DNA of 64,000 nucleotides, from contig NZ_CP141615.1 of assembly GCF_035593305.1 (NCBI RefSeq), positions 434,001-498,000 of the forward strand, read 5' to 3'. Each line of letters opens with the position of its first letter. The stretch's first letter is position 1. The translations under genes and the position numbers were made by a program. Source of the DNA: Limnochorda sp. L945t (lineage in GTDB: Bacteria; Bacillota; Limnochordia; Limnochordales; Geochordaceae). The notes under the pieces are model-generated. The model searched no databases and was not told where the DNA came from. It saw only the letters and a list, made by a program, of their open reading frames with translations. Below are positions 1 through 7,800 of the stretch, in pieces.

Positions 1-521
1 AGCAGGAGGCGAGGCCTCGCGGCCAGGGCGCGGGCCATCTCCAGGCGCCGCTGGTGCCCGTATGGCAGGCTCCCGGCCGGCTCGGCGGCCAGGTGGGCGA
101 GGCCGAACAGCTCCAGCATCTCCATGGAACGCTCGAAGATGGCTTCCTCCTCGGCCGCGATCGCACCGGCCCCGGCCAGCGCGCCGAAGAGGTGCGTTCG
201 GCCGCTCTTGTACAGGGCCGCCCGCACGTTGTCGAGCACGGAAAGCCCCTTGAACAGTCGAATGTTCTGAAAGGTGCGGGCCACGCCCGCTTGGGCGATC
301 TGGCTGGGGCGCAGCCCCACCAGCGAGCGCCCCAGCCACCGGATCTCCCCGGCCGAAGGACGATAGACCCCGGTCACCAGGTTGAAGACCGTCGTCTTGC
401 CGGCGCCGTTGGGGCCGATGAGGCCCACCAGCTCCCCTTCCTCGAGCTGCAGGGAGAAGTCGTGCAGCGCCTGCAGGCCGCCGAAGCGAATGCCGAGATG
501 CTCGATCTCAAGGAGCGCCAA
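1..521 (-). CDS. livG: LivG-type branched-chain amino-acid ABC transporter ATPase (partial)
   Basis: ATP-binding subunit of a Liv-type (HAAT family) importer that energises uptake of branched-chain or related amino acids at the inner membrane. The reading frame opens at TTG (521) with sequence MALLEIEHLGIRFGGLQALH, Walker A GPNGAGKT at residues 36-43, and the LivG-typical stretch VGLRPSQIAQAGVARTFQNI soon after. The start overlaps the stop of the upstream livM by 14 bp, so the two are translationally coupled. The C-terminal part, including most of the signature and Walker B region, lies beyond the window edge. A LivF partner presumably follows outside the window. Family assignment is secure; the substrate is not shown by the sequence. 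Confidence 0.9.
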   Translation of the reverse strand, partial: MALLEIEHLGIRFGGLQALHDFSLQLEEGELVGLIGPNGAGKTTVFNLVTGVYRPSAGEIRWLGRSLVGLRPSQIAQAGVARTFQNIRLFKGLSVLDNVRAALYKSGRTHLFGALAGAGAIAAEEEAIFERSMEMLELFGLAHLAAEPAGSLPYGHQRRLEMARALAARPRLL

Positions 522-1551
522 CGACCTTCGCCCCTTCCCCGGCGCGCCGGCGCAGCAGGCGCTCCCGCCATGGAATCAGCGCGGCGGGCTCCTGATAGCC
601 CAGGATGCCGCGCGGCCGCAGGATCATCAACAGCACCAGCAGAAGCGGCGCCAGCACCCACCGCCACAGCCCCAGGAAGCGCAACAGCTCCAGCAGCACC
701 GTGTAGATGGCGGCGCCCAGCACGCTGCCGGCCAGGCTGGCGACGCCTCCGAGGTAGACCATGACCAGGATCTCCGTGGACTTGACGATGTCGAAGCTCT
801 TCGGGTTGATGAATTGAATCAGGTGGGCGTACAGTCCCCCCGCCACCCCGGCGAAGAAGGCAGCGATGAGGAACGCCTGGAGCTTGACCCGGCGCGTCTC
901 GATGCCGATGATCTCCGCCGCCACCTCGTCTTCTCGGATGGCCTGGACGCCGCGTCCGAAACGGGAGTGCAGGAACTGGCGAAGCGCCCCGAGCGTCACG
1001 AACACCCACAAGTAGACCCAGGCGGGGCTCGTCAGGCGGGCGATTCCGACCAGCCCCCGCGGGCCGCCCACCGCCTCGATGTTTTCGATGACGCTCTTGA
1101 CGATCATGTTGAGGGCCAGCGTGACGATGGCCAGGTAATCGCCCCGCGTGCGGAAAGAGGGGATGGCCACCAGGAGGCCGACCGCCGCCGCTCCTGCTCC
1201 CCCCAGGACGACCGAGACGGGGAAGAAGTACGGCCACCACGCCCGGGGCACGGCCCAGAGCATGGTCACGGCCGAAACGTAAGCCCCCACCGCCATGAAC
1301 CCGGCATGGCCCACGGAGAACTCGCCCATGTAGCCGTTGACCAGGTTGAGGCTGGCCGCGAGGATGACGTTGATGCCGACGTACATCAGGACCTGGACGT
1401 GGTACGCGTTGAGGGGCAAGAGGGGCAGCACGAAGTGCAACAACGCCACGATGGCGGCTGCTGCCGCCCACCAACCGGCATCCCGTCCCACCAGGCCTGC
1501 CGTTGCCGGCTTGCTCCGGACGCCCCCGGCTTTCACACTTTCTGCGCCCAT
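508..1551 (-). CDS. livM: Branched-chain amino-acid ABC transporter permease LivM
   Basis: Inner-membrane permease of the Liv-type importer, 347 residues from the ATG at 1551. About eight to ten hydrophobic helices are visible, with the family segment LNLVNGYMGEFSVGHAGFMAVG (read here as two parts around VGHAGF) near residue 55 and the LivM-typical RGDYLAIVTLALNMI motif mid-protein. The frame stays open further upstream, but that part is the antisense/alternate-frame shadow of livH; the ATG at 1551 overlaps the livH stop by 19 bp, which is normal for this operon. It pairs with LivH to form the channel. Confidence in family is high; substrate unknown. Confidence 0.93.
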   Translation of the reverse strand: MGAESVKAGGVRSKPATAGLVGRDAGWWAAAAAIVALLHFVLPLLPLNAYHVQVLMYVGINVILAASLNLVNGYMGEFSVGHAGFMAVGAYVSAVTMLWAVPRAWWPYFFPVSVVLGGAGAAAVGLLVAIPSFRTRGDYLAIVTLALNMIVKSVIENIEAVGGPRGLVGIARLTSPAWVYLWVFVTLGALRQFLHSRFGRGVQAIREDEVAAEIIGIETRRVKLQAFLIAAFFAGVAGGLYAHLIQFINPKSFDIVKSTEILVMVYLGGVASLAGSVLGAAIYTVLLELLRFLGLWRWVLAPLLLVLLMILRPRGILGYQEPAALIPWRERLLRRRAGEGAKVVGAP

Positions 1552-2417
1552 ACCCGTCCCATCAATCCCGTCGGTTTGAAGACCAGCAGCAACAGCAGCA
1601 GGGAGAAGGCGACGAAATCCCGGTACGTCGACGGGAGGAAAGCCGCTACGAGCACCTCGGTCGCCGCCAGGATGTAACCCCCGAGCATCGCGCCCCGAAT
1701 ACTGCCGATCCCACCCACCACGGCCGCGACGAACGCCTTCCAGCCCACCAGGATGCCCATGTAGGGATCGATGATGGGGTAAGCGAGGCCCACCAGGATC
1801 CCTCCTGCGGCCGCCAGGGCCGATCCGATGGCGAAGGTGAGGCTGATCACCCGGTTGACCGGCACTCCCATGAGCGGGAGATGGCGGATGTCCCACGAGA
1901 TGGCCCGCATGGCCATGCCCATGAGCGTGCGGTTGACGAAGAGATCGAGAGCCAGCATGAGGACGAGCGCGACCGCCAGGATCACGGCCTGGGTCGAAGA
2001 GAACCCGATGTCACCAGGCAGCGTGTAAAAGTGCATCGGGATCATCCGGGGAATCTGCCGTGGCTGTGCGCCGACCGTGGCCAGCGTGAAGTGCTCGAGG
2101 AACAGCCCGATACCGAGGGCCGTGATGACCGCCGAGACCCGCGGCGCGTCCCGGAGCGGCCGGTACGCCAGCCGCTCGATGGTGACCCCGAGGGCGGCCG
2201 TGGCGACCATGCTGAACAGCAGGGTCGCCACGAAAGGCCACCTCAACACCGCGGCGGCGAAGAAGCCCAGGAAGGCGCCCACCATGAAGATGTCGCCATG
2301 GGCGAAGTTGATGAGCCGGAGCACCCCGTACACCATGGAGTAGCCCAGGGCGATGAGGGCGTAGACCGACCCGAGCTGCAGCGCGTTGACGATCTGTTGA
2401 GCGATGTAGAAGGCCAA
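1533..2417 (-). CDS. livH: Branched-chain amino-acid ABC transporter permease LivH
   Basis: Second inner-membrane permease of the importer, 294 residues, TTG start. The N-terminus shows the conserved LivH signature YALIALGYSMVYGVLRLINF followed by AHGDIFMVGAF, and the C-terminus ends in the family-typical RPTGL-like segment (here FKPTGLMGRVWAQKV). Some eight transmembrane helices are apparent. It lies 26 bp downstream of the solute-binding-protein gene and overlaps livM, so SBP-livH-livM-livG form one minus-strand operon. No regulator gene is adjacent. Confidence 0.93.
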   Translation of the reverse strand: MAFYIAQQIVNALQLGSVYALIALGYSMVYGVLRLINFAHGDIFMVGAFLGFFAAAVLRWPFVATLLFSMVATAALGVTIERLAYRPLRDAPRVSAVITALGIGLFLEHFTLATVGAQPRQIPRMIPMHFYTLPGDIGFSSTQAVILAVALVLMLALDLFVNRTLMGMAMRAISWDIRHLPLMGVPVNRVISLTFAIGSALAAAGGILVGLAYPIIDPYMGILVGWKAFVAAVVGGIGSIRGAMLGGYILAATEVLVAAFLPSTYRDFVAFSLLLLLLVFKPTGLMGRVWAQKV

Positions 2418-2443
2418 GGTGAGCGCCTGCCTGCCCTACGCCG

Positions 2444-3592
2444 TCAAGGCGTCGCGGTCGTGAAGTATTTGAACTGCCCGTTCTTGATCTGGATCACCAC
2501 GGCGCTCTTGATGGGGTCGCCCGATCCGGCGAACTGCATCGTGCCGGTCACTCCGTCGTACCGCTCGATGGAGGCGAGGGCATCTCGTACGGCCTGGCGA
2601 TCGGGCTTGCCCGCCTTCTCGAGCGCGGTCACCAGCAGCCCGAAGGCGTCGTACGTGAGGGCGGCCACGTCGTCCGGGAGGCTCCCGTAACGCTCCTGGT
2701 AGCGCTTGATGAACGTCTGGGCGGTGGGGGTGGCGATGTCGGGCGCGTAGTGGGTGGTGTACATGAGCCCTTCCATGTCGGAGCCTCCCAGCTCCAGGAG
2801 CCCCGCGAAGCCCCAGGAGTCGGAGCCGATGATCGGGACGTTGAGCCCGATCTGCCGGGCCTGCTGGACCTGCAGCGGCACCTCGCTGTAGTAGTTGGGC
2901 AGGAAGAGGATGTCAGGCCTCGCCGCCCGGATCTTGGTGAGCTGGGAGAGGAAGTCTTTGTCCCCGGTGGTGTAGGTCTCGAACGCGACCACCTGGCCGC
3001 CGAGCCTGGTGAAGCTCTGGCGGAACACTTCCGCGATGCCCTTGTTGTACTCGCTCGCGACGTCGTAGAGGACGGCCGCTCGCTGCGCCTTGAAGTGCTG
3101 GCGGGCGAAGGATGCGACGACCTGCCCCTGGAAGTCGTCCGTGAAGCAAGCGCGGAAGACCCACTGCTTGCCCTTGGTCGCATTGGGGTTGGTCGACCAG
3201 GGCGTAATCATGGGGGCGTGGGCCGATTCGGCCACGTCGGCGGCCGGCACCGCGTTGCGGCTGGCGTTGGGGCCGATCATGGCCAGCACGCCGTTTTGGA
3301 AGTACAGCTTCTGGGCGACGGCGACGGCCGACTGCGCCTTGTCTTCGTTGTCCTCGACCAGCAGGCGGATCGTGTAGCGCTGGTTACCGACCTTCACACC
3401 GCCGGCCTGGTTGATCTCGTCCACGGCCAGGCGCGCTCCGTTGAGGCTGGATTGGCCGACCTGGGGGATGCTCCCGGTGAGCTCCACGTTGAGACCGATC
3501 GCGATCTCCGCCGCCAGGGCGGGCAAGACCCACCCGAGGGCCAGGACCAGCCCCAGGGCCACGACAATCCATGGCATTCGGCTGCTGCGCAC
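2444..3592 (-). CDS. livJ: Liv-type amino-acid ABC transporter substrate-binding protein
   Basis: Extracytoplasmic binding protein (Leu/Ile/Val-binding family, periplasmic-binding-protein type I fold), 382 residues. I chose GTG at 3592 because GGAGGGG lies nine bases upstream; an ATG at 3577 gives a slightly shorter signal. A hydrophobic signal peptide (about residues 6-26, ending LPALAA) precedes the mature start EIAIGLNVELTGSIPQVGQS, which is the classical fold-opening motif, followed by NGARLAVDEINQAGG. No lipobox cysteine is present, so it is probably secreted to a periplasm or otherwise retained. It heads the operon with livHMG. Substrate could be any branched-chain, aliphatic or aromatic amino acid. 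Confidence 0.92.
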   Translation of the reverse strand: MRSSRMPWIVVALGLVLALGWVLPALAAEIAIGLNVELTGSIPQVGQSSLNGARLAVDEINQAGGVKVGNQRYTIRLLVEDNEDKAQSAVAVAQKLYFQNGVLAMIGPNASRNAVPAADVAESAHAPMITPWSTNPNATKGKQWVFRACFTDDFQGQVVASFARQHFKAQRAAVLYDVASEYNKGIAEVFRQSFTRLGGQVVAFETYTTGDKDFLSQLTKIRAARPDILFLPNYYSEVPLQVQQARQIGLNVPIIGSDSWGFAGLLELGGSDMEGLMYTTHYAPDIATPTAQTFIKRYQERYGSLPDDVAALTYDAFGLLVTALEKAGKPDRQAVRDALASIERYDGVTGTMQFAGSGDPIKSAVVIQIKNGQFKYFTTATP

Positions 3593-3752
3593 GGCAAAAC
3601 ACCCCTCCCTGCCTTTCCGATAGGCGCCGCTTCCGGATACCCGATTCACGGGAAAGCGTCGGTAACGAGATGCCCTATCCATTCGCTGGACCCCCGGCCT
3701 TTCCTTCCGGAACAACGGCCGGGTGCGGCAAGGGGGGAGGAAGGGGGGGCGC

Positions 3753-4691
3753 TCAGGCAGGCTGCAGGCTGGTGACGGGGGCGGGGACGGGCCACGACGC
3801 GCTGGCCGTCGGGAGCGAGCGGCGGCCCATGACCGGGCCGAGGCGGCCGGCCATCTCGGGGTCGAGCGGCGCCTGGGGGAAGAAGCGGCGCACGACGGCG
3901 GCGACCGCGTGCTCCGACGCCGGCGGCGCCACGAAGTCGGCGGCCGCAAGGAGCTCGGGCTCCGCGTCCAGGACGGCTACGCCGGCGCCCGCCAGCTGGA
4001 TCATCTGGAGGTCGTTGAGGGCGTTGCCCACGGCCACGACCTCGGCCGGGCGAAGGCGCAACCACCGCAAGAGGTACGCGAGGCCCGCCGCCTTGCTGAC
4101 GCCGGGCGCCATCACCTCCACACAATCGGGCGCCGAGCGCAAGAGGCCGAACAGGTGCCCGAACTCCGGCCGGGCGGCCTCCCGGGCGAAGGCGTCGGCC
4201 GCCTCCGGGTCGGGAGCGAGCAAGAGCACCTTGACGGCTCCCCCCTCGCGCCACCACGGCGCATGCCCGGTCGCTCCCGCAGGCCACGGCGGTAGCAGGT
4301 GCTCCCGGTCCTCGATCAGCAGGTGATCGCGCAGCCGTTCACCCCCTGCCACCGGGGTGATGCCAGAGCGGCCATACACGAAACCGGCCAGAGCGGATCG
4401 GCCGGCCAGCCGGACGACGGCGTCCACGGCCTCTGGCGCCAGATGCTGCTGGAAGCAGACCGTCCCGTCCTCTTTGACCACCTGAGCGCCGTTGAACGTG
4501 ACGACGGGCAGCCGGATGCCGAGGCGCCGGGCCAACGGCAGGGTTGCGGCGGCGGTGCGACCGGTGGCGAGCGTGACCGGCAGGCCGCGCTCCACCAGCC
4601 GGCGCAGCGCGTGCTCGTTGATCTCGCTCAAGCGGCCGCCTGTGTCCAGGAGGGTGCCGTCGATGTCGGAAACCAAGAAACGAGGCACCAT
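3753..4691 (-). CDS. Cof-type HAD-superfamily phosphatase
   Basis: Predicted cytoplasmic HAD phosphatase of the Cof/YidA type (C2B cap), 312 residues including a roughly 40-residue C-terminal tail that looks non-conserved. Motif I DIDGTL is at residues 9-14, motif II is LATGRT near residue 43, and motif IV is GNALNDLQM towards residue 225. Such enzymes dephosphorylate sugar phosphates, FMN or related small phosphoesters; the substrate cannot be read from sequence. The gene follows the 4839-6086 binding-protein gene on the same strand with a gap of about 150 bp, so co-transcription is possible but not shown. Confidence 0.88.
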   Translation of the reverse strand: MVPRFLVSDIDGTLLDTGGRLSEINEHALRRLVERGLPVTLATGRTAAATLPLARRLGIRLPVVTFNGAQVVKEDGTVCFQQHLAPEAVDAVVRLAGRSALAGFVYGRSGITPVAGGERLRDHLLIEDREHLLPPWPAGATGHAPWWREGGAVKVLLLAPDPEAADAFAREAARPEFGHLFGLLRSAPDCVEVMAPGVSKAAGLAYLLRWLRLRPAEVVAVGNALNDLQMIQLAGAGVAVLDAEPELLAAADFVAPPASEHAVAAVVRRFFPQAPLDPEMAGRLGPVMGRRSLPTASASWPVPAPVTSLQPA

Positions 4692-4838
4692 GCGGTTCGC
4701 TCATCCTCTCCTCTCACGGGGGCTTCTCATGCCCATTTTCAAGACTATACCCGGGCAGGCGGCTGCAGGTCAACGTTGGGCAACAAATGCCTGAACCTTC
4801 TGTTGCGGCGCTTTTCGCGGCTGCCCGGGCCGCGGCCG

Positions 4839-6086
4839 TCACCGCGAGGCCTGCGTCGTCAAAGCCTGCTGCAGGGCACCGGCGGCCGCGTGCAAGAGCC
4901 GGCGCACGTCCTCGGTGGAATCGGGAGCTCCTTCGCCCTCCGACAAGAGCGGCACGACCACCTTCTCCATCCATGCGGCGTCGAACTCCCACAGCGCCGG
5001 ATGGGCTGGCAGGGATCGCGCACACGGCGCCGAGACCCTGGCGGCGATGGTGGCCTGGTCACGGTCGGGGTCGCTGAGGGGCATCCATCCGGCGCGGGCA
5101 ACGGCCTCGGCCAGGTAGCCGACCGCTTCGAGCGCCCGTGCCGAGGCCGGCTGCGAGGCAGCGACTCCCTCGCTCCATGCCCACGTGGCGCACCCCGCCG
5201 GCCCTCGCGGAACGGGCGAGACCGACGCCCTGAAGCCGGCCGGCCCAGAGGGGCCTGCGGCGTCCCCGGCGAACGGCCCCGGGCGCGCCGGCGTTTCCAG
5301 CGGGTCGGAGAAGAGGCCCATCACGAAGGGCGCCTGGCTCGCTCGGAAGAGGAGATCGGGCGGCTCGGTCCAGCTGCGGGGCGCCGGAGGGCTGATCCCG
5401 GTGCGTACGAAGTCCCGGTAGTAGGTCGCTGCCTGCACGACGGGTTCTTCGGCGGTCCAGGGCCGGCCGTCGACCATGAGCTCTCCCCCTGCCTGCCAGA
5501 CGAACATGACCATGGGCGGCCAGCCGTTCACTCCCATGCCCCACCGGGCCGTCCCCGACGCCTGCACCCTCCTGGCGGCCTCCGTCAGGTCTTGCCAGCT
5601 CCAGCCGGTCTGTGGGGGCAGGACGCCGGCCTGCCGGAGCTGGTCCTCGTTGGCGTACAGGAGCACCGGATCGAGGAAAGCCGGCACGGCCCACACCCGC
5701 CCACCGAGCTCGAAGGGAGTGAGGGCGGCCGGATGGCCTCCGTAAGGGGCCACCCGATCGGTCACGTCCGCCAGGAAGCCCCGGGCGGCCAGCCGCGCGG
5801 CGGTCATGGCATCGACGACGACCAGGGGCGGCGCCCGCCGTTCGGCGAGGGCCAGCGTCAGGCGGGCGGTATAGTCGTCCCAGATGGGCTCGAGGGCGAG
5901 CTGGAGGTGGGGGTGGGCGCGGCGCGCCAGCTCCGCGACGTGCCGCCAGAGGGGCAGGTAACCCCCGCGGGCCGGTACCCACATCGTAATCGGTTCACCC
6001 GTCGCCGGGGAGGCGCGCGCCGGGCGGTAGGGCCCGGCGACGAGTATCAGGGCCGCCAGCACGGCGGCCATCGCTTGCTTGCTCAC
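4839..6086 (-). CDS. Extracellular solute-binding protein, family 1 (sugar type)
   Basis: About 415 residues from GTG at 6086 (start uncertain; ATG at 6071 also possible). A hydrophobic signal segment (AMAAVLAALILVAG) is followed by the mature protein. Features of family-1 (maltose-type) binding proteins are visible: an early PITMWVPARGGYLPLWRHVA stretch, a strand/loop DVTDRVAPYGG, and the mid-protein WQAGGELMVDGRPW and FVMGLF segments. No permease or ATPase gene is next to it, so it is an orphan binding protein here, and no lipobox cysteine is evident. Ligand unknown; a carbohydrate is the family default. Confidence 0.7.
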   Translation of the reverse strand: MSKQAMAAVLAALILVAGPYRPARASPATGEPITMWVPARGGYLPLWRHVAELARRAHPHLQLALEPIWDDYTARLTLALAERRAPPLVVVDAMTAARLAARGFLADVTDRVAPYGGHPAALTPFELGGRVWAVPAFLDPVLLYANEDQLRQAGVLPPQTGWSWQDLTEAARRVQASGTARWGMGVNGWPPMVMFVWQAGGELMVDGRPWTAEEPVVQAATYYRDFVRTGISPPAPRSWTEPPDLLFRASQAPFVMGLFSDPLETPARPGPFAGDAAGPSGPAGFRASVSPVPRGPAGCATWAWSEGVAASQPASARALEAVGYLAEAVARAGWMPLSDPDRDQATIAARVSAPCARSLPAHPALWEFDAAWMEKVVVPLLSEGEGAPDSTEDVRRLLHAAAGALQQALTTQASR

Positions 6087-6207
6087 GGGACCATGGTACC
6101 CCGGGTGCGGCCTTTCCGGTACCGCCCTTCGTGCTTGACGACGGGCGCCGGGCCGGGAGATACTCAAGCATGGTCGGCTGTGCACGCGCAGGAGGCAGGG
6201 AAAGCCG

Positions 6208-6468
6208 TTGGAGCGTTCGTCCGACATCCTCAAGCGGATCAACGAACTGGCCGCGGAGCGGCTGCGGCTTTGGTCCAAGGGCCATCTGACGGATCAGGAC
6301 CGGGAGCGAATCGGGCGGATCACGATGGAGCTGGACCGCCTGTGGGAGAAGCGCCGGGAGGAGCGGGCAGCGCTCGCCCACGGCATGCCCATCCGCCGCA
6401 TCCTCGCCGGCGATCTGAGGAGGCCGGAGGCGCCCGTCTCCTCGCCCGATTCCCAGGGCCCCCGCTGA
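6208..6468 (+). CDS. DUF2630-like small protein
   Basis: Small cytoplasmic protein of 86 residues, starting at TTG 6208 with GGAGG at 6191-6195. The pattern ILKRINELAAE followed by an acidic/basic helix and LDRLWEKRREERAALAHG resembles the DUF2630 family, whose members read roughly like I..RI..LV.EEH....LD..WDLLRQR.A. Two amphipathic helices, probably a helical hairpin, are predicted; the C-terminal 20 residues are low complexity. Function unknown. It sits between the divergent binding-protein gene and the RibD-like gene and may be co-transcribed with the latter. Confidence 0.6.
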   Translation: MERSSDILKRINELAAERLRLWSKGHLTDQDRERIGRITMELDRLWEKRREERAALAHGMPIRRILAGDLRRPEAPVSSPDSQGPR

Positions 6469-6500
6469 CGGGGCGGCCATCAGGCGAGCGCGTCTTCTCC

Positions 6501-7274
6501 ATGCTCCGGCTTTTCGATGCCTCCGGCCGGGCGCCGGAGCCCGTAGATCCCCCCGAGTCCATCTACGATGCGATACGCTGGCCCGCCGCACCGGAGGACC
6601 GGCCCTATGTCGCGCTCAACATGGTCACGACCGTCGACGGCAAGGCCACCCTGCTCCGGGGGAGGCATCGCCGGCCCATCGGGAGCGCGGTGGACCGTGC
6701 GCTCATGGTCCGGCTGCGGGCCTGGGTGGGGGCGGTCGTGAGGGGCGCCGGGACGGTACGCCAGGCTCCCTACTACCCCTCCCTCCCGGAGGGGGTACCG
6801 GATCGGCGCCGGCAAGCAGGGCTCGACCCGCTGCCGCTGGTGGTCATCCTCTCCTCCTCGGGCTCGTTGCCCACCGAGGTGCCCCTGTTCCGGCAGGCGC
6901 CCCGCAGGCCCGTGGTGTTCACGGGACCCGGGGCCGCACCCGAGACCCTCCGGCGCCTCCGGGAAGTGGCGGACGTGCTCCCCGTGCCCGTGACGGGGCC
7001 CGACTCCATCCGGTGGGTGCTGCGCACCCTGCGGTCCCGTTGGGGCGTCCAGGCCGTCCTGAGCGAAGGCGGCCCTACCCTCAACTCGGCCTTTTTCCGG
7101 GCGGGTTGCGTCGACGAGTTGTTCTGGACGGTGGCTCCCCGCATCGCCGGCACATCGGACGATCTCTCCCTGGTGGAGGGCCAGGGGCTCATCGACCCCA
7201 TGCCCACCCTGCGGCTCCAAAGCGCGCATCTTCATGAAGACGAGCTGTACTTGCGTTACCGGGTCCTTCCCTGA
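6501..7274 (+). CDS. RibD C-terminal domain / dihydrofolate-reductase-fold protein
   Basis: 257-residue stand-alone RibD C-terminal-type reductase, starting at ATG 6501. Visible signatures are PYVALNMVTTVDGKATL (substrate/cofactor strand), GAVVRGAGTVRQ (the AxxxGxGTVxxD-like NADPH site), VLSEGGPTLNSAFF (the conserved EGGxxL motif) and LFWTVAPRIAG. In riboflavin synthesis this domain reduces the ribosylamino side chain of the pyrimidine intermediate, but many stand-alone homologues are uncharacterised and the deaminase half is absent here. No other rib genes are adjacent, so I do not assign ribD. Confidence 0.8.
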   Translation: MLRLFDASGRAPEPVDPPESIYDAIRWPAAPEDRPYVALNMVTTVDGKATLLRGRHRRPIGSAVDRALMVRLRAWVGAVVRGAGTVRQAPYYPSLPEGVPDRRRQAGLDPLPLVVILSSSGSLPTEVPLFRQAPRRPVVFTGPGAAPETLRRLREVADVLPVPVTGPDSIRWVLRTLRSRWGVQAVLSEGGPTLNSAFFRAGCVDELFWTVAPRIAGTSDDLSLVEGQGLIDPMPTLRLQSAHLHEDELYLRYRVLP

Positions 7275-7333
7275 CAGGCGGCCGCGGCCGGCAGGTGGCC
7301 CTGAGCCGCCCTCTTTTCTGGCAGGGACATCCG

Positions 7334-7675
7334 TCATGTCTCCACGTAGCGGCACATGAAGCCGGGCCGGGCCGGAGCCGGGGGGTAAGGGTGGACCCGC
7401 CGGATGCGGAAGTCGAACCGGCAGTAGCTGACGAAGTCGTGGACCCCGGAGAGCTCGATGTCGGCCACGGGGATGGGGTCGCCGTCCGGGACGGCCAGAG
7501 CGACCTCTCCCATCGTGCCAGGAGTCAGGTGCCCGCTCACGATGTCCTCCGCCACCTCGGGGTCCATGTCGGCCACGCGATAGGCGAGGTGGTACATCTT
7601 GCCGGGCCCCAGGCTCCGCAAGTTGTCGGCGACCCAGGAGTTCTTGACGAGCAGCTGCAGCACTCGACCCGCCAT
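7334..7675 (-). CDS. Uncharacterised small protein
   Basis: 113 residues from ATG 7675, chosen because GGAGG lies just upstream (spacing about 4); an upstream ATG at 7744 is in frame. The sequence is mixed alpha/beta in composition with a coherent hydrophobic pattern (MAGRVLQLLVKNSWVADNL, YHLAYRVADMDPEVAEDIV, IELSGVHDFVSYCRFDFRIR) and no signal peptide or membrane helix. I do not recognise the family. It is convergent with the RibD-like gene and divergent from the thioredoxin/propeller gene. Coding status is supported by base composition and the ribosome binding site only. Confidence 0.5.
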   Translation of the reverse strand: MAGRVLQLLVKNSWVADNLRSLGPGKMYHLAYRVADMDPEVAEDIVSGHLTPGTMGEVALAVPDGDPIPVADIELSGVHDFVSYCRFDFRIRRVHPYPPAPARPGFMCRYVET

Positions 7676-7751
7676 GCCGCCTCCAGCATATGCGCCCGGC
7701 CCGGCCTTGGGGTCCGCCCCCGCGGACCCGTTGAGCCAAGGCAAATGTCCC

Positions 7752-7781
7752 TTGCCGCCGGACCCGGTGCTTCGTTAGACT
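7752..7781 (+). promoter_or_regulatory. Possible sigma-A promoter for the ccm gene block
   Basis: TTGCCG (7752-7757) and TAGACT (7776-7781) are separated by 18 bp, about 20 bp before the TTG start at 7801. Position and spacing fit a vegetative promoter; both boxes are one or two bases off consensus, so this is a weak prediction. Confidence 0.35.
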
Positions 7782-7800
7782 GCGACAGGGGGCTGGCCGC

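Noticed and set aside
3693-3723. Inverted repeat CCCGGCC / GGCCGGG as a terminator or operator
   Set aside because: Only seven bp with a 17-base loop and no T run; expected by chance at this GC content.
4299-6500. N-terminal 730 codons of a continuous plus-strand frame that ends in the RibD-like gene
   Set aside because: The sequence is antisense to the HAD and binding-protein genes and shows no domain; the RibD-type homology starts at about 6501.
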